From the NCBI GenBank assembly GCA_016935765.1, contig JAFGQG010000166.1, positions 1 through 38,096 of the forward strand: a stretch of 38,096 nucleotides of DNA, written 5' to 3'. The DNA comes from a bacterium (GTDB taxonomy: Bacteria > UBP14 > UBA6098 > JAFGQG01). This document shows positions 16,871 through 25,940 of the stretch, in pieces (positions within the stretch are counted from its first letter, which is position 1; the number at the start of each line of letters is the position of its first letter). The notes beneath the pieces are model-generated. The model ran no database searches and was not told the DNA's origin. It was given only the letters and a program-made list of their open reading frames with translations. The position numbers were made by a program, and so were the translations under genes.

Positions 16871-17899
16871 TTAAGGTATTATGGGGCTTTTAGTTCTCTT
16901 TCTTTCAGGTATGAAGGTTTCAGCCAGCAACAGCAGGATTGCTACCGCAAGGAAATACTGAAATCTATCCTCGAACTGCGTGAATTTTTTCTGCTCGAAT
17001 TCCTTCTTTTCCATTTTAGAAATAGCATCATAGATATCGTCGAGTTCAGCTTGTCCGGGAGTTGCCCTGTAATATTTCCCTTCGGTCATGAGAGCTATCT
17101 TCTCTAAAGTAAGCTCGTCTAATCTCGTGGTTACAACTTCGCCTTTCCTGTTTTTCTTGAAGCCTGTTTGATTGCCGTATTCATTATAGATGGGGATTGG
17201 CACTCCTTTTGTCGAGCCAATGCCTACCGTGAAGATCTTGATACCTTCCTTGCCCATCTCTTCGGCAATCTTCTGTGGCTCAGTTTCATGGTCCTCGCCA
17301 TCAGTGATCAACAGAAGGACTTTGTGTTTACGTTCTTTCTCAACGAAAGCTTTGTGGGCTACCTCCAGAGCTCGTCCGATCGAGGTCCCCTGCTCGGGGA
17401 TAATTTTGGTGTCCACTGCATCGAGAAGCATGAGAGCCGCGCCGTAATCTGTGGTTAACGGGCAAAGCAGGAACGCGTCACCCGCAAAAGTTACAATACC
17501 GATACGGTCACCTTCGAGCTTGTTAATTATCGAAGCTACTTCGTACTTGGCTTTGGACATCCTGTTAGGTTTTACATCTTCAGCGAGCATCGATTCGGAG
17601 ACATCCAGCGCGATCACCAGGTCGATCCCTTCCCTCTTGACCTTTTCCAGCTTGGTTCCGATTTGAGGTCTCGCAAGTGCCAGGATCAGGAACATAAATG
17701 CCAGGACGATCAAAGCCATTTTCCAGTGTCTCTGCTTGGGACTCACTCCCGGCATTAACCTGGAAAGTAACTCAAAATTTCCGAATAACTGTAAAATTCT
17801 CCTTCGCTGCTTTTCCAGTAATACAAATAACAGTATCAACAGCGGTATTCCGATCAGGAGATAAAATATTTGTACATTTGCGAATCTTACCATTTTCAA
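16871..17899 (-). CDS. batB: BatB, membrane-anchored VWA protein
   Basis: A 342-residue protein with two N-terminal helices (about 11-28 and 61-77), a VWA domain and one C-terminal helix (about 314-330). MIDAS residues D99, S101 and S103 (ALDVSESM) are intact, and the later ITDGEDHE motif supplies the third metal-site region. ALARPQIGTKLEKVKREG before the domain is characteristic of BatA/BatB. The protein ends in a short basic tail. It lies 12 bases after batA. Within the family, BatA and BatB form complexes in the periplasm or on the membrane and are thought to be driven by the MoxR ATPase. Confidence 0.92.
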   Translation of the reverse strand: MKMVRFANVQIFYLLIGIPLLILLFVLLEKQRRRILQLFGNFELLSRLMPGVSPKQRHWKMALIVLAFMFLILALARPQIGTKLEKVKREGIDLVIALDVSESMLAEDVKPNRMSKAKYEVASIINKLEGDRIGIVTFAGDAFLLCPLTTDYGAALMLLDAVDTKIIPEQGTSIGRALEVAHKAFVEKERKHKVLLLITDGEDHETEPQKIAEEMGKEGIKIFTVGIGSTKGVPIPIYNEYGNQTGFKKNRKGEVVTTRLDELTLEKIALMTEGKYYRATPGQAELDDIYDAISKMEKKEFEQKKFTQFEDRFQYFLAVAILLLLAETFIPERKRTKSPIIP

Positions 17900-17911
17900 C
17901 CTTTAATTATT

Positions 17912-18928
17912 TTAAGGTATTTTCTTAAATACTATATATCTAAGCCAGATATCCAGGAGCAGAAACAAACCGGCAATTACCAGGAAAATAGTGAACAGCT
18001 CTTTGTATCTCATGAAATTCTTCACTTCGATTTTGGTTTTTTCCATGCTGTCAATTTCCTTATAGATGCCCCTCAACTTTTCAGTATCCGTTGCCCGGAA
18101 ATATTTACCGCCAGTTATACGTGCAACTTCTCTAAGGGTTTCTTCATCGATCTCCACGGGCATTCTCTGGTACTGCTTACCGAAGAAGGGATGATCTACA
18201 GGGTAAAGCGCATAGCCTCTTTTCCCCGCTCCGATGGAATATATCTTGATATCGAAAGTATTTGCCAGTTTTGCCGCCGTTACGGGATCGATCTCTCCAC
18301 GGTTATTTCTGCCGTCAGTCAGGAGTATTATGACCTTGCTTTTAGCCTTGGAATCCTTTAACCTGTTAACCGCATTAGCGATAGCCATACCGATTGCCGT
18401 ACCATCTTCAATCATTCCAATTTCGGTCTGGTCGATAAAATTCAGGATGATCCCATAATCCAGAGTCAGTGGGCACTGAGTGAAGCTCTTCCCCGCGAAT
18501 ACGACCAGCCCTATCCTGTCATTCTCACGTCCCTGCACAAATTCCTTTGCTACCATCTTCGCCGCGCCCAATCTGTTTTGGGGTTTAAAATCCTCAGCCC
18601 TCATACTGGTAGAGGTATCCAATATCAGTATAATATCCACACCCTCAGTATATACCTTCTGCTCCTCCCTACCAGCTTGTGGTCTCGCCATTGCAATCGA
18701 CAGGAATACGATAACGAACGCTCGAACAAACGGGAGAATCTTTCTCCATTGGGTTCGCCAGCTCGGTTTAATATCCCCAAGGAGGTCCAGCGATGAGAAT
18801 TTAACACGCCCTCCGTAATCCTTCCTGAGTCCCCAATACACTATGTAGGGTGCCAATAACATTAATAATAGAAATTCAGGGTTCACGAAACGAAGATTGC
18901 TCAACCCTAATGTACTAAGCAGATTCAT
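17912..18928 (-). CDS. batA: BatA, membrane-anchored VWA protein
   Basis: A 338-residue paralogue of the next gene in the operon: N-terminal helices (about 17-33 and 64-80), ARPQAGREEQ before the domain, and MIDAS residues D104, S106 and S108 (LDTSTSM). The second loop is LTDGRNNRGEIDP, a sequence typical of BatA and distinct from the BatB DGEDHE version, which is why the names are assigned this way round. A C-terminal helix lies near 313-329. The start overlaps the stop of the upstream BatD-like gene by 14 bases. Confidence 0.92.
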   Translation of the reverse strand: MNLLSTLGLSNLRFVNPEFLLLMLLAPYIVYWGLRKDYGGRVKFSSLDLLGDIKPSWRTQWRKILPFVRAFVIVFLSIAMARPQAGREEQKVYTEGVDIILILDTSTSMRAEDFKPQNRLGAAKMVAKEFVQGRENDRIGLVVFAGKSFTQCPLTLDYGIILNFIDQTEIGMIEDGTAIGMAIANAVNRLKDSKAKSKVIILLTDGRNNRGEIDPVTAAKLANTFDIKIYSIGAGKRGYALYPVDHPFFGKQYQRMPVEIDEETLREVARITGGKYFRATDTEKLRGIYKEIDSMEKTKIEVKNFMRYKELFTIFLVIAGLFLLLDIWLRYIVFKKIP

Positions 18929-19928
18929 CTTCTACATCCTCTGTAGTTGAAGTTTCAAGAGACTCATCTTCCTGGGAAAATTCATCTTCAGTTTCTACGT
19001 TTTCTACCGTTATTTCTTCCACCAACCTGGTTTCCTCTATTATATCATAAACTCCCTGCCAGGTTTTTTCGTGATATTCCTTTGGCGGAATATACTTTGA
19101 GAATTTTACCAGATCACATAATTCAAGGGACTTTCTAATCTTCTCTTTAACGTTCTCATCTATTCCAACTTCGGGACAAAGCTGCAATATCTCAAAGGTA
19201 GTAAGCTCTAAAGCGTCGAATCCATACCTTCCTTCGAAGTATTCCCTGAGAATAAAAGACAACGATGTGTAAAATATTTTGACCATCAGGTCATCATCGA
19301 GCGCTTCATAATCGAGGCTTTTTAATCTCTGCATTGCGAGGTCATAGGGTGGTATCTTTGGTTTTTCAGGTTCGAACAATCCCAGACCTTTAGCGCGCTT
19401 TTTCCGCCAGTAGATTATTAAAGCTATTAAAAAAGCAATGAATAGGATCGCGCCGCCCAGGATGTAAAGCCACTTATAACTCCTTGGAAGCATGATCGGC
19501 TCTTTAACATCCTTGATCTCCGGAGGTGCGCCAGGTTCAAGGATGCTTTCAACATTGATCTTTATCGGTTGTGTTTTCAGTATGCCTCCCTGTCCCGACG
19601 AATCCCTGTACGCTATACCAGTCGGAGGTATTTCCCATTCACCTGTATCATAAGTCGATATGATGTATGTAAAACTTTGTGAAATCCTGCCGTCTTTTTC
19701 AACTTCATCCCCGATTGAAAAATCCTGGATCTCAAACTGACCAAGGTTTGCGCCTAATCCTGGGGTTAATATTTCCAATCCCTTATCATATTCGATATGG
19801 ATCTTGTATGTTATTCTGTCACCGATAGTTATATTAGTACGATCTACTTCCGAGCTTACCTCAGCCTGGCTATAGACCAGTGCCGGCAACGCGAAGAAAA
19901 GAAATAGTATGGCTATCATCCTGTTCAC
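18915..19928 (-). CDS. short BatD-like membrane protein 1
   Basis: About 337 residues. A signal peptide (MIAILFLFFALPALVYS), a beta-sandwich domain (about 20-140 of the mature frame; VDRTNITIGDRITYKIHIEY), one membrane helix followed by a basic stretch (YWRKKRAK), a cytoplasmic helical domain (YTSLSFILREYFEGRYGFDA through LCDLVKFSKYIPP) and an acidic tail. The helical domain resembles the C-terminus of full-length BatD. The frame is open to 20024, but that start would lie deep inside the preceding gene. GTG 19928 is chosen because AGAGG lies seven bases upstream; ATG 19919 is possible. The preceding gene stops at 19942, so the spacing suits coupling. Confidence 0.8.
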   Translation of the reverse strand: MNRMIAILFLFFALPALVYSQAEVSSEVDRTNITIGDRITYKIHIEYDKGLEILTPGLGANLGQFEIQDFSIGDEVEKDGRISQSFTYIISTYDTGEWEIPPTGIAYRDSSGQGGILKTQPIKINVESILEPGAPPEIKDVKEPIMLPRSYKWLYILGGAILFIAFLIALIIYWRKKRAKGLGLFEPEKPKIPPYDLAMQRLKSLDYEALDDDLMVKIFYTSLSFILREYFEGRYGFDALELTTFEILQLCPEVGIDENVKEKIRKSLELCDLVKFSKYIPPKEYHEKTWQGVYDIIEETRLVEEITVENVETEDEFSQEDESLETSTTEDVEDESA

Positions 19929-19941
19929 AGTTAGACCTCTA

Positions 19942-20943
19942 TCATTGGTTTCCTGATATTTCCTGTTCCAATTTATCCGGATCAACACCCAGGCTTTCGG
20001 GGAAGAACCTGACACCTTCGGCATCCATCATTTTCCTGATTAGTTCCTGCTCCAGGATCTGCATCTTCTGCATCTGCAATTTCTTCTGGATCTCCTGAAC
20101 AGCTTCATCCATGGTTTTATCAGCATATTCATCCTTATGCTGTTCGTAGTAAAACTTTATATCTTCGTCCTTGATCTCGAGTTTTCCACCAATCTCATCC
20201 TGGTAGATCTTGCGTATCAGTATCTGCCTTGTTACCTCGTGAAGATCGTCGATCACTTCCTGGTTCTTATCATAGCCTCGTCGAAGAGCCATATCGTACA
20301 TCAATTCCTGACCCACATATTGATTTAAGAAATTGTATTTACCGGTTGGTCCCTTGAATTCTTCGAGTAAATAATCCGGCAGCCTGTTCAATGCCGCGTT
20401 CAATTCCCTCATTGTAATGTCCCGCGAGCCGATCTTAGCGACAACCTTGCCCCCCTTCGGAGTAGCGCTTTTCTCCCCCAGTACCACCGACTCCTCAAGT
20501 GTTTGCTGTGCTTGAGCCGATCTTCCCAGATAATCGAGACAAGAAACGATCTTTTTATTAGCCTCCATAAGTAGTGGACTGTCAGGATAAAGGGTTTTCA
20601 ATTTCAAGTATTGCTTTAAAGCGCCCTTAAAATCCCTCAAATCAGCATAGTAAATGTTCCCCGTCGTGTATATTATGTTAGCCGCTTTTTGGGCATCAGG
20701 AGCATAAACCCTCAATATTTCTTCAAATTCAAATATGGCTTCATTATATAATTCGTTGTTCAATAATGAATTGGCATATTCTATCGCATGATCCAGGTCG
20801 GAAATGTTCCCCTTGTTAGCATAACCACCACTTAGCAATATGATGACAATAACTATCCCCAGAGCCAAAAGGACACCGTTCAGTGCAACCGAAATAAGTG
20901 GGATCAGTTTGCTTGTATGCGTTTTATTTAATGTATCGTTCAT
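19942..20943 (-). CDS. membrane-anchored TPR and SurA-like chaperone without a parvulin domain
   Basis: A 333-residue protein with an N-terminal membrane anchor (about 15-40), a TPR region (about 50-150, e.g. NELYNEAIFEFEEIL, IIYTTGNIYYADLRDFKGAL) and a SurA/PpiC-type chaperone region (about 165-310: KVVAKIGSRDITMRELNAAL, then QYVGQELMYDMALRRGYDKN). In ordinary SurA/PpiC the parvulin prolyl isomerase would follow IKFYYEQHKDEYA; here the chain passes directly into the closing helix (TMDEAVQEIQKKLQMQKMQ), so no isomerase domain is present. It probably holds unfolded envelope proteins on the periplasmic side. Its place in the Bat operon between DUF58 and the BatD-like gene supports an envelope-folding role. 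Confidence 0.72.
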   Translation of the reverse strand: MNDTLNKTHTSKLIPLISVALNGVLLALGIVIVIILLSGGYANKGNISDLDHAIEYANSLLNNELYNEAIFEFEEILRVYAPDAQKAANIIYTTGNIYYADLRDFKGALKQYLKLKTLYPDSPLLMEANKKIVSCLDYLGRSAQAQQTLEESVVLGEKSATPKGGKVVAKIGSRDITMRELNAALNRLPDYLLEEFKGPTGKYNFLNQYVGQELMYDMALRRGYDKNQEVIDDLHEVTRQILIRKIYQDEIGGKLEIKDEDIKFYYEQHKDEYADKTMDEAVQEIQKKLQMQKMQILEQELIRKMMDAEGVRFFPESLGVDPDKLEQEISGNQ

Positions 20944-20980
20944 TTTGACCTGCCATTTTTATTTATTGACATGTTTGGCA

Positions 20981-21973
20981 TCAGTATCTCTTTGCCCTTT
21001 GCTTGAAAAAGGCAACAAGTGGATCAATGTAAGGTTTATCGGTATAAACATCAATAGTATCCAGCCCGATTGATTTAAATATTTTCTCCCTCTTCAATTT
21101 ATTCTCGGCAATGTTCTTGGTGAATTTCTTACGTAACTGGTAGTCAGATGAATCCAACAGCATCCTTTCACCTGTTTCAGCATCTTCGAGTTCGATAAAT
21201 CCAACTTTGGGAAATGATTCCTCTCTAGGATCGGTGATTATAATTGGCACGAGGTCATGTCTCTGGGATGCAATAGCCAGTGGTTTTTTATAGTCCTCCG
21301 CAATGAAGTCCGATACCAGGAATACGATCCCTTTCCGGGTCAAAACCCTGTTCATATAATCCAATGCTTCAGCTATATTGGTTTCCCTGTCCTTTGGTTG
21401 ATTATAGAGAAGCTCTCTGAGCAGCCTGAGTACATGTGTTTTACCCTTCTTTGGCGGGACGAATTTTTCGACAATGTCAGTGAACATAATTAATCCGACC
21501 TTATCGTTATTCTGGATAGCTGAAAACGCTAAAAGCGCGCATATCTCAAGAGCTATCTCTCTCTTCATCTGGCTCACTGTCCCAAATTCACCTGAGGAAG
21601 AAATGTCAACAAGCAGCATAACGGTCAGTTCCCTCTCCTCTTCGAATATCTTGATGTATGGTTTTCCCATTCGGGCGGTCACGTTCCAGTCGATAGCTCT
21701 GATATCATCACCAACCTGGTACTCCCGGACTTCCGCGAACTCCATACCCCTCCCCTTGAACACGCTGTGATATTCACCCGAGAAGACATCGTTCACCCAT
21801 CTTCGAGTCATTATATCCAGCTTTCTTATCCTTCGAAGTATATCCTTGGGTATGCCTACAAACCCATGTTCACGTGCCTCGCGAAGCTTCCTGCGACTCC
21901 TGAATAAAAAGAAAACCGTCAGCGCTAAAGCTATGGTTAATACTATTAATGATATAAGTAATATAATATTCAT
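20981..21973 (-). CDS. DUF58 protein of the MoxR/Bat system
   Basis: A 330-residue protein with one N-terminal membrane helix (about 3-23) and the DUF58 core: GRGMEFAEVREYQVGDDIRA (about 75-94), IDWNVTARMGKPYIKIF (about 95-111) and then a degenerate VWA fold starting LLVDISSSGEFG (about 120-131). The DxSxS-like motif is present (D123, S125, S127). DUF58 proteins nearly always sit directly after a MoxR gene, as here (55-base gap). They are thought to be the membrane-side partner of the ATPase. The start has only a weak SD. Confidence 0.92.
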   Translation of the reverse strand: MNIILLISLIVLTIALALTVFFLFRSRRKLREAREHGFVGIPKDILRRIRKLDIMTRRWVNDVFSGEYHSVFKGRGMEFAEVREYQVGDDIRAIDWNVTARMGKPYIKIFEEERELTVMLLVDISSSGEFGTVSQMKREIALEICALLAFSAIQNNDKVGLIMFTDIVEKFVPPKKGKTHVLRLLRELLYNQPKDRETNIAEALDYMNRVLTRKGIVFLVSDFIAEDYKKPLAIASQRHDLVPIIITDPREESFPKVGFIELEDAETGERMLLDSSDYQLRKKFTKNIAENKLKREKIFKSIGLDTIDVYTDKPYIDPLVAFFKQRAKRY

Positions 21974-22028
21974 TTTACTTCAAATATATAAGTTAAAACA
22001 TCACCTGTGTTTCATTCTTTACTTGTCT

Positions 22029-23018
22029 TTACGGTACTTCTATCTTACCGAGTATTCGTCTGATAATATCTTCCGAACTGACTTCTTCTGCTTCAGCTTC
22101 GTACGATACTATAACCCTATGTCTCAGAACATCCATCGCCATTGCCCTGACATCCTCCGGAGTAACGTAACCCCGTCCCATAAGGAACGCATGAGCGCAG
22201 GAGGTGGTTTTCATATATAAAGACGCTCTTGGAGAAGCGCCGTAACTAACCAGGTCCTTTATTTCCTCCAAACCGTACTTTTCTGGGTACCTGGTCGCGA
22301 AGATTATATCAAGTATGTAATTCTCTATCTTCTCGTCCACATAGACCTCTCTTACGACTTTCCTGGCTTTCAATATCGCTTCGGGATCAATGCAAGGGGA
22401 CGCAACGGGAGGGTTGATCGGGGAATGCAATTCCATTATCTTCTTTTCTTCCTCCTTATTGGGATAACCGATGACTACCTTCAGCATAAAACGATCCACC
22501 TGAGCCTCAGGAAGCGGATAAGTTCCATGCTGCTCTATCGGGTTTTGAGTAGCAAGCACCATAAAAGGTTCATCCATCTTGAAAGTATTCTCACCAATTG
22601 TCACCTGCCGCTCCTGCATACATTCCAGTAGAGCCGATTGCACTTTGGCAGGCGCGCGGTTGATCTCGTCCGCTAATATCAGGTTTGAAAAAATAGGACC
22701 CTTCTTCGTTGTGAAACAAGCCTCCTGCTGGTTGTAAATAAGAGTTCCAACCAGATCCGCGGGAAGTAGATCCGGAGTAAATTGAATCCGCTGAAATTTA
22801 GTTTTAATAATTGTGGATAGCGTACTGATAGCTAACGTTTTTGCCAATCCAGGCACACCCTCCAGCAGTAAGTGCCCATCAGAAAGCAGCGCAATCAACA
22901 ATCTTTCCACCATGTTCTTCTGACCTACTATCACCTTCTCAATCTCATTGGTAATATCCTTTATGAATTGGCTTTCCTTTTTTATTTTCTCGTTCAGGGC
23001 TTGAATGTCCTCGTGCAT
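22029..23018 (-). CDS. MoxR-family AAA+ ATPase
   Basis: A 329-residue cytoplasmic ATPase. Walker A is GVPGLAKT (54-61), Walker B is LILADE (113-118) followed by INRAPAKVQSALLECMQE, the sensor-1 region is LATQNPIEQHGTYPLPEAQ, and an arginine-containing DRFML follows. The C-terminal lid has YGASPRASL, typical of MoxR. In known systems MoxR proteins act as chaperones that load or remodel VWA-domain partners; here BatA, BatB and DUF58 are encoded downstream. A perfect AGGAGG SD lies five bases before the ATG, the best ribosome site in the operon, so this protein may be made in excess. Confidence 0.96.
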   Translation of the reverse strand: MHEDIQALNEKIKKESQFIKDITNEIEKVIVGQKNMVERLLIALLSDGHLLLEGVPGLAKTLAISTLSTIIKTKFQRIQFTPDLLPADLVGTLIYNQQEACFTTKKGPIFSNLILADEINRAPAKVQSALLECMQERQVTIGENTFKMDEPFMVLATQNPIEQHGTYPLPEAQVDRFMLKVVIGYPNKEEEKKIMELHSPINPPVASPCIDPEAILKARKVVREVYVDEKIENYILDIIFATRYPEKYGLEEIKDLVSYGASPRASLYMKTTSCAHAFLMGRGYVTPEDVRAMAMDVLRHRVIVSYEAEAEEVSSEDIIRRILGKIEVP

Positions 23019-23066
23019 TTTTCCTCCTGTTTTATTTAACAGTAAATTTTATATTTGTCAATAATA

Positions 23067-24056
23067 TTAAGTTTCATTTTTTCTGTTCTCATCCGATTTG
23101 TTCATAAGGCTTTCAGTTAAGACCATCTCCAGATTCATGTATACATCATCCTTTTCAAGCTGTGTAGCTTCATGCCTTGCAAATCTGACCATGTCGCATA
23201 CTGTCAGTACTCTCTGAGTTCTGTCAAGCAGTTTATCATCCACGTTCAACTCTTCCAATTTGCCTATCAACTCTTTTGTCGGAATGCCCATTGCTTCGAT
23301 CCCCAAAGCTTCTCGAAGATAGCGCCTGGTTATCTGAGAAATTGACCCGAAATAGTCAGAAATATCACCCGCTTCCAAAAGCTTTTTAGTCCCTTTAAGC
23401 TCGGTCAAAAGTTCCTCCTCCATGGGTTTGGATTCTTCCACTTCGATGGACTTCCGTTTTTTGTTTCTGAAATATACCCAAATCAGTATTGCCGCACCTG
23501 CGGTAAAAGCTACAACAATTAACATGATCAAAGGCAATATAGATTTATCATTGGGTATAAGCGGTTCTGTAACTTTAATACCGATACGCGAGGTTTGAAG
23601 AGTCCTGGTTTTATCCAGCGGTATATGCTTATATTTCAGGTTAACAGGATTTATATAAGCCATTCCCATCGATATCGGATTATAATAGAACAGGTACTCC
23701 TTATACATTAAGGTCTTACCGTTCTTCACTTCGGATCTATTGCGTGATGCGCTGCTTATAAGGTCCAGGTGCGACACCTCAGGTGGTTCTACTTCCGAAA
23801 ACTCGTATATGTCAGGATTTCCGATTAACTCCACCTGCACGGTTAACAAGAGGGTATCGTTCTCAGGAAGGGAATCCTTATTAACGAAGGCTTTAATCGT
23901 AAGATCCTCCCAAACGGGAACTGAAGCAAGCATGGATGAATCTTCAGGAGTACTTAATCCCACCGCCTGGCTATCCGTTCCTTCATTTAGAGTATCCTGC
24001 GAAAATCCAAGTGAAAACATCAATAATAATATTGTAATAACCAATAATTTTTTCAT
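23067..24056 (-). CDS. short BatD-like membrane protein 2
   Basis: About 329 residues with a signal peptide (MKKLLVITILLLMFSLGFSQ), a beta-sandwich domain (about 45-160), one membrane helix (about 170-192), a basic stretch (FRNKKRKS) and a cytoplasmic helical domain (about 205-315; YFGSISQITRRYLREALGIE ... VCDMVRFARHEAT). The same cytoplasmic domain recurs in the 18915-19928 protein and at the end of BatD. ATG 24056 is chosen over an in-frame ATG at 24098 because it begins the signal peptide and has AGGTG eight bases upstream. It lies between htrA and moxR. Confidence 0.75.
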   Translation of the reverse strand: MKKLLVITILLLMFSLGFSQDTLNEGTDSQAVGLSTPEDSSMLASVPVWEDLTIKAFVNKDSLPENDTLLLTVQVELIGNPDIYEFSEVEPPEVSHLDLISSASRNRSEVKNGKTLMYKEYLFYYNPISMGMAYINPVNLKYKHIPLDKTRTLQTSRIGIKVTEPLIPNDKSILPLIMLIVVAFTAGAAILIWVYFRNKKRKSIEVEESKPMEEELLTELKGTKKLLEAGDISDYFGSISQITRRYLREALGIEAMGIPTKELIGKLEELNVDDKLLDRTQRVLTVCDMVRFARHEATQLEKDDVYMNLEMVLTESLMNKSDENRKNET

Positions 24057-24142
24057 ACTATTCACACCTTTTTTATAGATAATTATATATTGCTGCATAT
24101 CACAAAAACCTATGAATATTAAAGGCTATTAATTCCATTTTC

Positions 24143-25615
24143 TTATTCTTTTTCAGGAACTCTAAGCGCTACAAAGAAAGTTTTATCTTCTCTTCGAACA
24201 AGCAGAAGTACAACTTCTCCGGGTCTAGCTTCTTCTATTGCGGCTTCGTATTCTTTCACCGTTGTAATTGTGTTTTGGTTCACTTCTTTGATAAGATCAC
24301 CTTTTTTCAAACCCGCTTCAGCGGCAGGTGAACCTGCATCGACTGAGAAAATAACAACGCCCTCTTCATCTTGGTAACCCATTTTTTCAGCCAGAGTCTC
24401 AGTTAATTTTTCTGCAACTATACCAAGTTTTTTAGCGCTTTCTGTTTTTTCTTCCTTGATGACTTCCTCATCTTCCGGGAGTGTTCCCAATTCGATCGTA
24501 ACAGTTTTTTCCTTGCCCTTCCTGACGATGGTTAATTCTACCTCGGTTCCCGGTTTTGTTGCAGCTATTTTATTCCTGAGAGTGTAAGTATTTTCCATTT
24601 CCGCGCCGTTCATTTCAATTATGACGTCACCAACTTTTAAACCAGCCTTTTCAGCTGGAGTATCCTCAAGAACCTGACCTACAAGAACTCCCTTCGTTGA
24701 TTCCAGGTTAAGACCCTTAGCCATATCCTCATCGATGTTCTGTATCATTATTCCCAGCCAGCCTCTTACAACATGTCCTTCTTCAATTAGCGATTCGGTA
24801 ACTAACTTAGCCATATTGACAGGGATTGCGAAACCCACTCCCTGATATCCTCCGGTTCGCGAGGCGATCGCGGTGTTGATACCTATTACTTCACCGCGGA
24901 GGTTGACCAGAGCTCCACCGGAGTTGCCCGGGTTTATAGCGGCATCCGTCTGAATAAAATCCTCATAATCCGCGAGGTTGATGTTTGCTCTGCCAACCGC
25001 GCTTATAATGCCTGCTGTAACACTGTGTTCCAATCCAAAGGGGGCACCTACTGCCAATACCCATTCTCCCACTTTAATCTCATCAGAATTACCAAGTTTG
25101 GCTGTTGGAAATGGCTCTTCAGCCTCTATCTTGATTACCGCAAGATCTGTTTTTTTATCGCTTCCTTTAACTTCGGCATCATATTTTTTATCATTAAACC
25201 TTACCGTAATAACCTCTGCCTGGGAGATAACATGATAATTCGTTAATATATACCCATCAGCAGTTATTATGACCCCTGAGCCAAGCCCCTTTTCTTTCAA
25301 TTCTTCCTCAGGAACGTTAAAAAATTTCTCCCAGAAACCTTCGTCATCGAACGGAAGACCAAAATCGAACTGCTTTATCTTAACGGACTTTTCGCTGGTT
25401 ATAGATACTATCCACGCTTTAGCTTCTTCAGCGACTTCCACGAATGTTTTTGATGAGGGTATTCCATTAGTAGAATTCTCAATCGCGTTAGATGCTTTTT
25501 CCTCAGCCCCGCTGAATTTCATCAGATCAAATGAACCAGTAAAAATTATTCCACAAACAAAGCCTATTAATATAAGAACTATACTTATTGAGGTTATGTT
25601 CTTTGCTCTTGTCAT
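24143..25615 (-). CDS. HtrA/DegP-type periplasmic serine protease with two PDZ domains
   Basis: A 490-residue protein of the Do/HtrA family that degrades and holds misfolded envelope proteins. The N-terminus is a signal anchor (about 10-27). The protease domain has the triad H128 (ILTNYHV), D157 (KKTDLAVI) and S232 (NPGNSGGAL). PDZ1 is about 285-378 and PDZ2 about 395-487, the usual DegP layout and length. GGAG lies nine bases before ATG 25615. It is the first large gene of the Bat-type operon, and the 86-base gap to the next gene has no obvious terminator, so protease and chaperone genes probably share a transcript. Regulation is likely from the 25616-26112 leader. Confidence 0.93.
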   Translation of the reverse strand: MTRAKNITSISIVLILIGFVCGIIFTGSFDLMKFSGAEEKASNAIENSTNGIPSSKTFVEVAEEAKAWIVSITSEKSVKIKQFDFGLPFDDEGFWEKFFNVPEEELKEKGLGSGVIITADGYILTNYHVISQAEVITVRFNDKKYDAEVKGSDKKTDLAVIKIEAEEPFPTAKLGNSDEIKVGEWVLAVGAPFGLEHSVTAGIISAVGRANINLADYEDFIQTDAAINPGNSGGALVNLRGEVIGINTAIASRTGGYQGVGFAIPVNMAKLVTESLIEEGHVVRGWLGIMIQNIDEDMAKGLNLESTKGVLVGQVLEDTPAEKAGLKVGDVIIEMNGAEMENTYTLRNKIAATKPGTEVELTIVRKGKEKTVTIELGTLPEDEEVIKEEKTESAKKLGIVAEKLTETLAEKMGYQDEEGVVIFSVDAGSPAAEAGLKKGDLIKEVNQNTITTVKEYEAAIEEARPGEVVLLLVRREDKTFFVALRVPEKE

Positions 25616-25676
25616 TTTATTTGTCTCCTTAATCTGTAAATTGTTAAGTCTATTAATAAAACACTAAAAAATTATT

Positions 25677-25808
25677 TTACAATAATTTCATTAAAATAAC
25701 AGTAAAAAATTTAATAAAAGAGATACCTGTTGATGACGAAAATCCTGAAAAGGAGTCTTTTTTCACCTTAGAAAATGCATTTATTATTCTTCTTGAATAG
25801 GTCATCAT
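25677..25808 (-). CDS. possible small protein or leader peptide upstream of htrA (43 aa)
   Basis: An ORF starting with tandem ATGs at 25808 and 25805, preceded by AGGTGA (25820-25815) six bases upstream, and ending TAA about 60 bases before the htrA start. The product would be basic in the first half (RR, KVKK), Ser/Gly-rich in the middle and hydrophobic at the end (GISFIKFFTVILMKLL), so a small membrane-associated peptide is possible. I know no family. The SD and position support translation; the short length and AT-rich context make chance a real alternative. Confidence 0.3.
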   Translation of the reverse strand: MMTYSRRIINAFSKVKKDSFSGFSSSTGISFIKFFTVILMKLL

Positions 25809-25918
25809 GACAAATCACCTTTCTTCCTTCATTCAAACCTTTTCAATAATTAAATGCATTCACCTCCTGTTCAGTTTAAAATATAGATAACAATTTAATA
25901 ACCACAATTCCAATGTCA

Positions 25919-25940
25919 ATATTTTTTTACAAAAAAATAT
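25919..25940. repeat. perfect AT palindrome (10-base arms, AC loop)
   Basis: ATATTTTTTT-AC-AAAAAAATAT. It could be a bidirectional site, a weak terminator-like structure or a curved-DNA element between the divergent genes. The stem has no G-C pair, so it is weak as an RNA hairpin. Confidence 0.5.

Noticed and set aside
19929..20024. N-terminal extension of the short BatD-like protein from ATG 20024
   Set aside because: It would lie inside the preceding gene and place 35 non-signal residues before an obvious signal peptide. GTG 19928 with its SD fits better.
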